Assembly (NCBI GenBank): GCA_910578035.1
Contig: CAJTOB010000039.1
Coordinates: forward strand, 1-29,705
Length of the DNA: 29,705 nucleotides
Reading direction: 5' to 3'
Source: an uncultured Muribaculaceae bacterium
Lineage (GTDB): Bacteria > Bacteroidota > Bacteroidia > Bacteroidales > Muribaculaceae
A program made the position numbers and the translations under genes. This document shows, in pieces, positions 23,060-29,705 of the stretch. Positions within the stretch are counted from its first letter, which is position 1. Every line of letters begins with the position of its first letter. The notes beneath the pieces are model-generated. The model was not told where the DNA came from and did no database searches. It saw nothing but the letters and a program-made list of their open reading frames with translations.

Positions 23060-23795
23060 ATGGATACTCTATATTCCATAGAAAAAGAGGCCCTGCAGGC
23101 ATCGACGTGCCCGCAGCGCAGCGGTCCTTGCGCTCAAGCACATCGAGAATAGCTTCGGGCGCCATCTTGTGCCGCCCTACGTCTACGAGCGTGCCCACCA
23201 CCGCCCGCACCATATTGCGCAGAAAGCGGTCGGCGGCAATCTCGAAATAATAGCGCCCTTCGCCCATATCGGTCCACGCGGCACGCCGCAGGTCGCAGAT
23301 ATTGGTCTTCACATCGGTATGCAACTTCGAGAACGAAGTGAAATCGCGCCGCCCTATGATGAGCGCCGCCGCCTCGTTCATAGCCGCGAAATCGAGCGTC
23401 GGAGGCGCCTGCCACGACAGATCGCCCGTAAACGGATTCTTCACCGTGTGCACAAAGTAGCGGTACGAGCGCTCAGTGGCGTCGAAACGCGCATGAGCGT
23501 CGGCCGCCACCGGCGCAAAGGAATAGATGGCTATGTCGCGTCCGCAGATACTGTTGAGCGAGCGCAGAAACACACCCTCGCGGGGGTCAAAGCCATCAGG
23601 AAGGTCTACATGCGCCACCATCAGACGCGCGTTCACACCCGCATCGGTGCGACCGGCGCCTGTCACCGCCGTCGGCTGTCGCAGCAGCGTCGACAGAGCG
23701 CCCTCTATGGTGCCCTGCACGCTCACGTCGCCCGGCTGGACCTGCCACCCGTGGTAGGCCGCCCCGCGGTACGACAGACGCATGAACCACCTCAT
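23049..23795 (-). CDS. truA: tRNA pseudouridine(38-40) synthase TruA
   Basis: A 248-residue pseudouridine synthase that acts on positions 38-40 of the tRNA anticodon stem. The catalytic aspartate is Asp51 in the motif GAGRTDAGV. Other TruA hallmarks are YRGAAYHGWQVQP near the start, SLNSICGRDIAIYSF, ARFDATERSYRYFVH and the C-terminal DRFLRNMVRAVVGTLVDVG. The length is normal. Its start overlaps the speA stop (ATGA) and its end overlaps the ATP-grasp gene by 11 bases, so the three genes are translationally coupled. Confidence 0.97.
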   Translation of the reverse strand: MRWFMRLSYRGAAYHGWQVQPGDVSVQGTIEGALSTLLRQPTAVTGAGRTDAGVNARLMVAHVDLPDGFDPREGVFLRSLNSICGRDIAIYSFAPVAADAHARFDATERSYRYFVHTVKNPFTGDLSWQAPPTLDFAAMNEAAALIIGRRDFTSFSKLHTDVKTNICDLRRAAWTDMGEGRYYFEIAADRFLRNMVRAVVGTLVDVGRHKMAPEAILDVLERKDRCAAGTSMPAGPLFLWNIEYPYDC

Positions 23796-25687
23796 TTCTC
23801 CAGATATGTGTAGCCGAACAGACCCGAACGGTAGGTGCTTATGAAATCGCGGCCCTCCTCGGGGGTGATTGTGCCGGCCTTCATAGAGGCGGTGACCCAG
23901 GTCTCGAGGTTGCGCACGAGTTTCTTGGGATTATACTGCACATAGTCGAGTACCTCGTCTACGGTCTCGCCCTCGATTATCTGCTCTATCTCGTAGCGGT
24001 CTTTGTAGACGCTCACGTGAGCCACGTTAGTATCGCCGAAGAGATTGTGCATGTCGCCGAGTATCTCCTGGTATGCACCGACAAGGAACACCGCCAGATA
24101 GTATGGTTCGCCCGGCTTGAGCGGGTGCACCGGCAGCGCTGTCGAGGTGCCCTGCGCCGATATGAAGTTGGCAATCTTGCCGTCCGAGTCGCAGGTCATA
24201 TCCTGAATAGTGCAGGTGCGCGTCGGCTTTTCGTCGAGCCGTGCGATAGGCACAATCGGGAAAAGCTGGTCGATGGCCCAGCTGTCGGGAAGCGACTGGA
24301 ACAGCGAGAAGTTGCAGAAATACTTGTCGGGGGTCATCTTGGCTATTTTGCGAAGATCTTCGGGCACATGCTTCATGCCGCCGGCAATCTCGCCGACCTC
24401 GCGCGCAATGCTCCAGAACAGTTTCTCTATCTGGGCACGGGTCTTGAGGTCGAGCATGCCGAGGCTGAAGAGGTCGAGAGCCTCCTCGCGAATCTGGAGA
24501 GCGTCGTGCCAGCTTTCGAAAAGACGCGGGCTGTCCAGACGGTCCCATATTTCATAGAGCTCGCGTGCAAGCTCATGGGCGTCGGGGTCTATCTCCTGCG
24601 AGTCTTTCCACATAGGCAGCTGCGTGGTCTCCAGCACCTCGAAGATAAGCACCGAGTGGTGCGCCGTAAGCGAGCGGCCGCTCTCGGTGATGATATTCGG
24701 CTGGCGGAGGCCGTTTTTGGTGCAGACGTCGACCACAGCGCTTACGGCGTCGTTAGCATACTCCTGAATAGAGTAGTTCATCGAGCTTTCGCTCGACGAG
24801 CTGCGAGTGCCGTCGTAGTCTACGCCCAGACCGCCGCCTATGTCTATGAACTCAACGCCGAAACCGAGCTTCGACAGCTGCACATAGAACTGCGTGGCCT
24901 CGCGAAGCGCGTTCTTAACCACACGTATCTTGTTGATTTGGCTTCCGATATGGAAATGTATCAGTTTGAGACAATCCTTGAGGTCGCGGCGCTCGAGAAT
25001 ATCGATGGCCTCGAGCAGTTCCGACGAGTTGAGGCCGAATTTGCTCTGGTCGCCCCCGCTCTCGCTCCACTTGCCCGAGCCGGTGCTCGAAAGCTTGATG
25101 CGTATGCCGATATTGGGCCGCACCTTCAGTCGCTTGGAAATATCGGCTATCATGCGCAGCTCGTTGAGTTTCTCTACCACCAGATAGATGCGCCGCCCCA
25201 TCTTCTGGGCCAGAAGGGCAAGTTCTATATACGACTCGTCCTTATAGCCGTTGCAGATTATCAGAGCGTTCTCTGCTATATTGGTGGCAAGAACGGCGTG
25301 CAGCTCAGGCTTCGAACCGGCCTCCAGACCGATATTGAATTTCTTGCCGTAGCTCACAATCTCTTCTACCACCTGACGCATCTGATTTACCTTGATAGGG
25401 TATATCATATAGTTCTTGGCCTCGTAGCTGTACTGCTCCGACGCATTGCGGAAACAATTGGAAATCTTCTCGATACGATTGTCGAGAATATCAGGAAAAC
25501 GAAGCAGCACAGGCGCGCTGATATCGCGTACCTGAAGCTCGTCGATAACTTCCTTGAGGTCTACCGAGGCATAGCCGGCACGCGGTGTCACCACCATATG
25601 CCCGCGCTCATTGACCGAAAAATAGTTGCGGCCCCATCCGGGGATATTATACAGCTCCTCGCTGTCTTCGATGCGCCACTTTCTCAT
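23792..25687 (-). CDS. speA: Biosynthetic arginine decarboxylase
   Basis: A 631-residue PLP enzyme that converts arginine to agmatine and CO2, the first step of agmatine-route polyamine synthesis. The barrel domain has the PLP lysine (Lys99) in YPIKVNQMRQV, then IRIKLSSTGSGKWSESGGDQ, LIHFHIGSQI and FIDIGGGLGVDYDGTRS, all diagnostic of the SpeA family. The C-terminal beta domain carries ITESGRSLTAHHSVL and later TCDSDGKI. I placed the start at 25687 (MRKWRIEDSEELYNIPGWG); a longer frame to 25798 would run through the terminator and promoter region. A -7-like box TATATTTG (25730-25737) lies upstream on the minus strand. Confidence 0.96.
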   Translation of the reverse strand: MRKWRIEDSEELYNIPGWGRNYFSVNERGHMVVTPRAGYASVDLKEVIDELQVRDISAPVLLRFPDILDNRIEKISNCFRNASEQYSYEAKNYMIYPIKVNQMRQVVEEIVSYGKKFNIGLEAGSKPELHAVLATNIAENALIICNGYKDESYIELALLAQKMGRRIYLVVEKLNELRMIADISKRLKVRPNIGIRIKLSSTGSGKWSESGGDQSKFGLNSSELLEAIDILERRDLKDCLKLIHFHIGSQINKIRVVKNALREATQFYVQLSKLGFGVEFIDIGGGLGVDYDGTRSSSSESSMNYSIQEYANDAVSAVVDVCTKNGLRQPNIITESGRSLTAHHSVLIFEVLETTQLPMWKDSQEIDPDAHELARELYEIWDRLDSPRLFESWHDALQIREEALDLFSLGMLDLKTRAQIEKLFWSIAREVGEIAGGMKHVPEDLRKIAKMTPDKYFCNFSLFQSLPDSWAIDQLFPIVPIARLDEKPTRTCTIQDMTCDSDGKIANFISAQGTSTALPVHPLKPGEPYYLAVFLVGAYQEILGDMHNLFGDTNVAHVSVYKDRYEIEQIIEGETVDEVLDYVQYNPKKLVRNLETWVTASMKAGTITPEEGRDFISTYRSGLFGYTYLEK

Positions 25688-25761
25688 GTGCCGTATATAT
25701 AAATGTGTGTTTTGCGTTAAATGTAAACGCAAATATACAACTTTTTTCCCAATAAAAACGT

Positions 25762-25795
25762 TCAGGCCGACCGGGCATTTTCCCGGCCGGCCTGA
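25762..25795 (-). terminator. Rho-independent terminator after the sorting-tail protein gene
   Basis: TCAGGCCGACCGGG (25762-25775) pairs with CCCGGCCGGCCTGA (25782-25795), with a single mismatch, around a 6-base loop. On the minus strand it is followed by ACGTTTTTATT. It insulates the gene at 25816-28968 from the speA operon. Confidence 0.85.
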
Positions 25796-25815
25796 CAAAA
25801 CGGCTTTTACAGAAC

Positions 25816-28800
25816 TTATCTGATTATTACCTTGCGGACTTCGGCGCCCTTGCGGACAATGTAGACGCCCGGGGCGGCGGTATCGCTCACCCGCAGGCCC
25901 TGAAGATTGTAGACTTCGGTCTCGCCTTCAGGCACTACTATCCCCTCGATTCCCGAGGTAGACTCGCGTACAGCTATATCGTCCATATACAGTGCATTAT
26001 ACCACTTGTTGAAGCGGCCGGTGAGGCCAAAACGCACAAAGCGGCCCCGATAAGGCGCCAGAGATACTCTGAGTTCGGTCCATTCGGTCGACGGCTCTAC
26101 AGTCGCAACGGTCTGCCACTCGCCATACTCGCACTGCGCCTGAAGCTCGAACTCGACGTCGGCGCTAAGCATCTTCACCCACATCGACAGTTCAGGGTTC
26201 ACGCTCTGCGAAAGGTCTATCGCCGGCGAAATCCAGCGTCCGACAGCGTCGTTCTCATACGAATAAATCTTAAGACCGGCGCCATCGCCGCCGTGGTCGG
26301 AATCGGCATTGAAGTTGAACTCAAGATTATACGACTTTTCAATCTTCACCGCGTCTTTGCTCCATATCTGCGTGCTTGCGGCAGCGCCGGCAAAGCTTTC
26401 GGCGAAAGGAAGCGTATAAGGCGCGCCGGCAACAAGCACATTAGACTCAACGGCGGCCGCATTTACCGTCGCATCGTCGTCATACTTCACCCCAAGGGTA
26501 TATTTCACCTCGGTCTGAGCGCCGGTCTTGGCAATGGCTGCCTCGGCCGAATTGCCTCTGATGCCTTCAACAACGCTCTTGTCGGGGTTCGTGACGGTAT
26601 ATACAAGGTGCTCAACGTCTACATATCCGCCGTTGGCGCCCGTTGCCGAGGGAGCATCCCAGTTCAGAGTCACAGTTCCGTCGAAATTGTCGATGGCAGC
26701 AAAGCCGGTCGGCGCCAGAGGCACATCGCGGCCCACATAGACCGACACCTCGGCTGTCTCGCCGGCGCCGTCGGCATTGATAGCCCGCACAGCATATACA
26801 TACATGCCTGCTACAGCGACAGTCTTGTCCTCATAGCTGTATTCGGTCTTTCCCTCCTCGGCATCTACGGTCGCCACAAGGGTGCCGTCGCGCAAAATCT
26901 CGAAAGCGGTCACAGGCTTCTCGAGCGCGGCACCGCCGGCCGTCTGTGTCGGAGCTGTGATTGTCAGCACCGCACCCAGCGCGCCATTGGCGGCAGCCGC
27001 GGCCTCGACAGAAGGCGCTGCGGGAACTGCCGTCGACTTTCCGGCCGACAGAAGTATGTTCTTGATAGCGAATGTACCCTGGCGCGAGGCGCTCTTGATA
27101 TGAATGCCAATCCGGTAAGTTCCGGTCTCCTTGGGCTTGATAACGAGACTCACCTCCTGCATTGCGGCTGCCTTGGTATTTGTCACCTCTATGTCTGAAG
27201 CCAGAGTCTCGGTCATTGCGTCAGTACCCATGGCGATATCCAGAATATTGACATAACTTGCAAGCGTGGCATAACAGTTGAATTTCAGCTCATAGCTCAG
27301 CCCCTCCCCAAGACGGGCCGGAGGCAGAATAAGCCAGTCGTCTTGTGTGCCCGACGTTGCCGCCCGAATCTGTACCACTTTAGAGTAGCTGTAGTAAGCC
27401 CAGGTATTGCCGTCGTTGTTGGCGTCGTTTATCGTAAACAATCCGAGCGACGAAGCATCATCGAAATTCTCCTCGAAAGGCAGAGCCACAGAGCTGCCGG
27501 TGAGCACGGCGTTCGATTTCACCGCCTGGGCGCTTCTGTCGCCGTTGACGGCCGTGATTTCGTAGTATGTAGACTGAAGAGCGCCCTCAGAAGCCGCCTC
27601 CTCGAAGCGGTTCTCTGCCAGGTTCTCGTGAAGCACCGTGCCTTCGGGATAGCGCACCACTCTATAGTTCGCATGGTCTCCTTCGAGATAGTCGCCTTTG
27701 GCAAGGGCGGTCACATGCTCCCATGTCACCACATGCCGCCCGTCCTCTACAGCGAAACGCACCTCGCCGACAGCCTCAGGAAGACCATAGCCGATATAGG
27801 CCGAAGCCTGGGCCACCACACTGCTGCCGCTCGCATTGGCCGCAACGACATCGAATGTATATTCGCCACTGCCGTCAACAGCCACATCGGCGGCTACGGC
27901 GCTTCCTGCCGTACCCTTGCCCGAGGCAAGCACCTTGTCGCCAAGCGACACAGTCCATTCGACATCGCCCCCAAGAGGAGCGCCCGAATAACTCTTCGAC
28001 GGCAGTGTGAAATTAAGCTTTCCCGAAAGCGACGGAGCCGTAAAATCAACAGCCACATCACCGACAACGCCCGGAGCATTGTCATTTCCAGCCTCGGCAA
28101 TCCACGCAGCCACAACCTCGTCGCCGTTGGGCATATCGCCGATAAGCTCGGCCCGTGCCGTTGCAAGGTCTACGGCATAAAGGCGCGAATAGGCGTCGTT
28201 GGCGCCTCCGCCGGACACGGGCTCATTGGCAAACCAGTAGAGCCGCCCGTCGTAAGGGCTTATGACACCGCTCTGGTCAAATTTGGGGCGCACGCCGGTA
28301 TCGCCGACAATGGTCAGCGAGCCGGTGGCCGTATCCACGCTCACCAGGCGCCCGCCATCGTCCGACGAATCCGACGACGACGCCGTAACGCCGTAGAGAT
28401 TACCGTCTTTATCGAACGACATCACCGCAAGCGATGCCTGCATCGTTCCCACGGCTGTCTTGGTATTCTCCGCTACATTCCATATCTTCAAAGTAGGAGT
28501 AAGAGTCTTCGCGGCAGCGTCGTACTCGAAACCAGAGCAATAGACCTTTCCATCGGTCGGATTGAGAGCCGCCGACGTTGCGTAGTGCGAGTAAGCGACC
28601 GATGTCTCATAGCTTATATTCGAGCTCTTCGTCGCCGAGCCCGTAGCCACATCGATTACCGTATAGAATGCTGAGTTCACATATCCATACTGAACTTCAA
28701 GATGATACGTATAGAGTTTTCCGTCGACCACAACGGCGTCGCCGGCAAGATAGTTGCGTGGCGACAATGTGAGCACGCGGCGGCTCACAGGCGCCGTAGC

Positions 28801-28968
28801 CGTATATTCATAGAATCCGAGCACATCTTCGCTTCTGTCGTTGTCGTACATAAGCATGCCGTTGATACGCAGATTTTCAAGCGAAGGGGCTTTCATCTGA
28901 GCCGGCACCGGCAACGCCGACAGCAGAACCATGCCACAAAACAGCGGTTTTAGTAGATTTTTTAGCAT
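25816..28968 (-). CDS. Large exported multidomain protein with adhesin-like and Fn3-like domains and a Por/T9SS-like sorting tail
   Basis: A 1050-residue secreted or surface protein. The start at 28968 gives the signal peptide MLKNLLKPLFCGMVLLSALP (ends near PVPAQ). Order: an N-terminal repeated-strand region (about 30-300; LYGVTASSSDSSDDGGRLVS, DGRLYWFANEP) resembling a beta-propeller; fibronectin-III-like domains (about 390-490, 655-745 and 750-850); two adhesin/MAM-like jelly-roll domains, each opening with LPF[EA]E[NS]F (about 500-650 and 855-965); and a C-terminal tail YNLQGLRV...PGVYIVRKGAEVRKVIIR, matching the Por secretion / type IX sorting domain pattern. No catalytic motif is evident. 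It probably binds matrix or glycan, which is inference. A good promoter precedes it and a terminator follows it, so it is monocistronic. Confidence 0.82.
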   Translation of the reverse strand: MLKNLLKPLFCGMVLLSALPVPAQMKAPSLENLRINGMLMYDNDRSEDVLGFYEYTATAPVSRRVLTLSPRNYLAGDAVVVDGKLYTYHLEVQYGYVNSAFYTVIDVATGSATKSSNISYETSVAYSHYATSAALNPTDGKVYCSGFEYDAAAKTLTPTLKIWNVAENTKTAVGTMQASLAVMSFDKDGNLYGVTASSSDSSDDGGRLVSVDTATGSLTIVGDTGVRPKFDQSGVISPYDGRLYWFANEPVSGGGANDAYSRLYAVDLATARAELIGDMPNGDEVVAAWIAEAGNDNAPGVVGDVAVDFTAPSLSGKLNFTLPSKSYSGAPLGGDVEWTVSLGDKVLASGKGTAGSAVAADVAVDGSGEYTFDVVAANASGSSVVAQASAYIGYGLPEAVGEVRFAVEDGRHVVTWEHVTALAKGDYLEGDHANYRVVRYPEGTVLHENLAENRFEEAASEGALQSTYYEITAVNGDRSAQAVKSNAVLTGSSVALPFEENFDDASSLGLFTINDANNDGNTWAYYSYSKVVQIRAATSGTQDDWLILPPARLGEGLSYELKFNCYATLASYVNILDIAMGTDAMTETLASDIEVTNTKAAAMQEVSLVIKPKETGTYRIGIHIKSASRQGTFAIKNILLSAGKSTAVPAAPSVEAAAAANGALGAVLTITAPTQTAGGAALEKPVTAFEILRDGTLVATVDAEEGKTEYSYEDKTVAVAGMYVYAVRAINADGAGETAEVSVYVGRDVPLAPTGFAAIDNFDGTVTLNWDAPSATGANGGYVDVEHLVYTVTNPDKSVVEGIRGNSAEAAIAKTGAQTEVKYTLGVKYDDDATVNAAAVESNVLVAGAPYTLPFAESFAGAAASTQIWSKDAVKIEKSYNLEFNFNADSDHGGDGAGLKIYSYENDAVGRWISPAIDLSQSVNPELSMWVKMLSADVEFELQAQCEYGEWQTVATVEPSTEWTELRVSLAPYRGRFVRFGLTGRFNKWYNALYMDDIAVRESTSGIEGIVVPEGETEVYNLQGLRVSDTAAPGVYIVRKGAEVRKVIIR

Positions 28969-28997
28969 TAAGTAAATAATAATTGGTTTAAGCCTTG

Positions 28998-29029
28998 CAA
29001 ATATCCGCAAAAATTCCAATTCAACCAAA
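28998..29029 (-). promoter_or_regulatory. Promoter of the large exported protein gene
   Basis: On the minus strand TTTG (complement of 29026-29029) is 20 bases from GATATTTG (complement of 28998-29005), one base away from TAnnTTTG. Transcription would start about 25 bases before the ATG at 28968. Confidence 0.5.
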
Positions 29030-29087
29030 TCCGCCTATCAACCAAACCGCCCCCTCCACCAGTATTTTTCAGAGAGTGTCGCTTAAT

Positions 29088-29106
29088 GGGCGCGTTCGGC
29101 GCGCCC
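29088..29106 (-). other. GC-rich hairpin between the lipoprotein and the exported protein gene
   Basis: GGGCGCG (29088-29094) pairs with CGCGCCC (29100-29106) around a 5-base loop. There is no T tract on the minus strand, so it is a poor terminator candidate; it may stabilise the end of the upstream message. Confidence 0.4.
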
Positions 29107-29122
29107 TTACTGCCTTGACGGT

Positions 29123-29581
29123 TCAAGAATGCCGCCTAAGTACAAGATTCCCGTATCTCGTACACATAAAGTTGCCAAAAAATACGCTAATCTCTTTGAA
29201 TTTCGGATTATTATCTTCAGCAAAGTGAATTGTACACACTCTCCCTATTAGCCTAACCTCGCACCAGTCGTTCTTAAAAGCAGATTCTCGAGTATTAACC
29301 CATTCTCCTTTTTCATCAGTATAGCCATTCATATCCAGTTCGCTTGACAGCATTAAAATTACGCTCCCTCCTTCCGCTCCGCAAGACACTGTTGCTTCAT
29401 ATCCATTAATATCAACATCCACAGGACCGATAAAACTGTCAAAATCAATGCGCCATGAAATAGGCTCGTACTCACCTCCATATTCTGTCTTGCACGACGC
29501 CATTGCCAGACATGCCAAGACTCCGACTGCCCCTATCGAAATTAGACCAAGTTTGCAGACGCTTCTGATTTTTTCTTTCAT
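29123..29581 (-). CDS. Small lipoprotein, possibly BACON-like, unknown function
   Basis: A 152-residue lipoprotein. The start at 29581 (MKEKIRSVCKLGLISIGAVG) gives a signal peptide with lipobox AMASC (Cys30); the longer frame to 29656 adds an unlikely cytoplasmic-type extension. The mature part is beta-rich: VDVDINGYEATVSCGAEGGS, then LMLSSELDMNGY, WCEVRLIGRVCTIHFA and FKEISVFFGNF. The EGGS-V turn and the C-terminal strands resemble a BACON-type immunoglobulin fold (carbohydrate- or mucin-binding domain of Bacteroidetes), but the match is weak. It contains extra cysteines (two in the mature core) that could pair. The gene is less GC-rich than the neighbour downstream. No clear promoter consensus is seen upstream. 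Confidence 0.65.
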   Translation of the reverse strand: MKEKIRSVCKLGLISIGAVGVLACLAMASCKTEYGGEYEPISWRIDFDSFIGPVDVDINGYEATVSCGAEGGSVILMLSSELDMNGYTDEKGEWVNTRESAFKNDWCEVRLIGRVCTIHFAEDNNPKFKEISVFFGNFMCTRYGNLVLRRHS

Positions 29582-29705
29582 GACAGATTGGTTTTTAAGG
29601 TTATTTGATGATTCCGGATAGAAATGATATTTTTTGCCAATATATGACCTAAACATGACAAAAACAAATCATTAGCAACATTCGCCACACAACTACAACA
29701 ATAAC

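Noticed and set aside
24017..25702. A 561-codon open frame opposite speA
   Set aside because: Shadow of a strongly supported arginine decarboxylase gene.
27343..28674. A 443-codon Arg/His-rich open frame opposite the large exported protein
   Set aside because: Composition and lack of motifs point to an antisense artefact.

Overview
The window looks like a chromosomal segment of a gut-type Bacteroidales, most plausibly Muribaculaceae or a close relative; the family assignment is inference. Supporting signs are a SusC/SusD/SusE/SusF outer-membrane system, lipoproteins with a Cys followed by acidic residues, a C-terminal Por/T9SS-like sorting tail, several promoters of the Bacteroidetes type (TTG or TTTG at -33 and TAnnTTTG at -7), and a coding sequence that is mostly GC-rich with AT-rich intergenic gaps. 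No rRNA, tRNA, CRISPR array or intact insertion sequence was seen.

Layout. Positions 44-7767 (minus strand) carry one susC-susD-susE-susF operon that ends in a strong terminator at 44-82. It contains two near-identical hairpin-forming spacers, one after susD and one after susE. A 423-base leader lies upstream of susC. Positions 8141-8713 hold a small, visibly AT-richer toxin-antitoxin module: a ribbon-helix-helix antitoxin and a YafQ-type toxin. The toxin is split by a -1 frameshift exactly at an A_AAA_AAC heptamer. A bidirectional terminator separates it from efp. Then follow, on the minus strand, an exported S41 protease and an M23-like / VanZ-like / MATE operon.

From 13745 to 21963 the genes are on the plus strand. 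The aspartate:alanine antiporter and aspartate 4-decarboxylase genes form a proton-motive-force-generating pair, separated by a 3 x 24-bp tandem repeat. Next is a tight operon dacB - acidic hypothetical - rsmI - coiled-coil lipoprotein. Two uncharacterised small genes then lie among unusual non-coding DNA: a palindrome cluster before the first and a heptamer-repeat tract before the second. Their sequences remind me of small proteins from Bacteroidales prophage-like regions, but I could not check this.

From 21935 to 29581 the minus strand carries the speA - truA - ATP-grasp operon, a large multidomain exported protein with fibronectin-like and adhesin-like domains and a sorting tail, and a small lipoprotein with a possible BACON-like fold.

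The points most worth a second look are the frameshifted toxin with all catalytic residues preserved beyond the shift, the duplicated intercistronic hairpins of the sus operon, the internally duplicated small protein at 20974-21396, and the repeat tract directly abutting the 21547 start codon.
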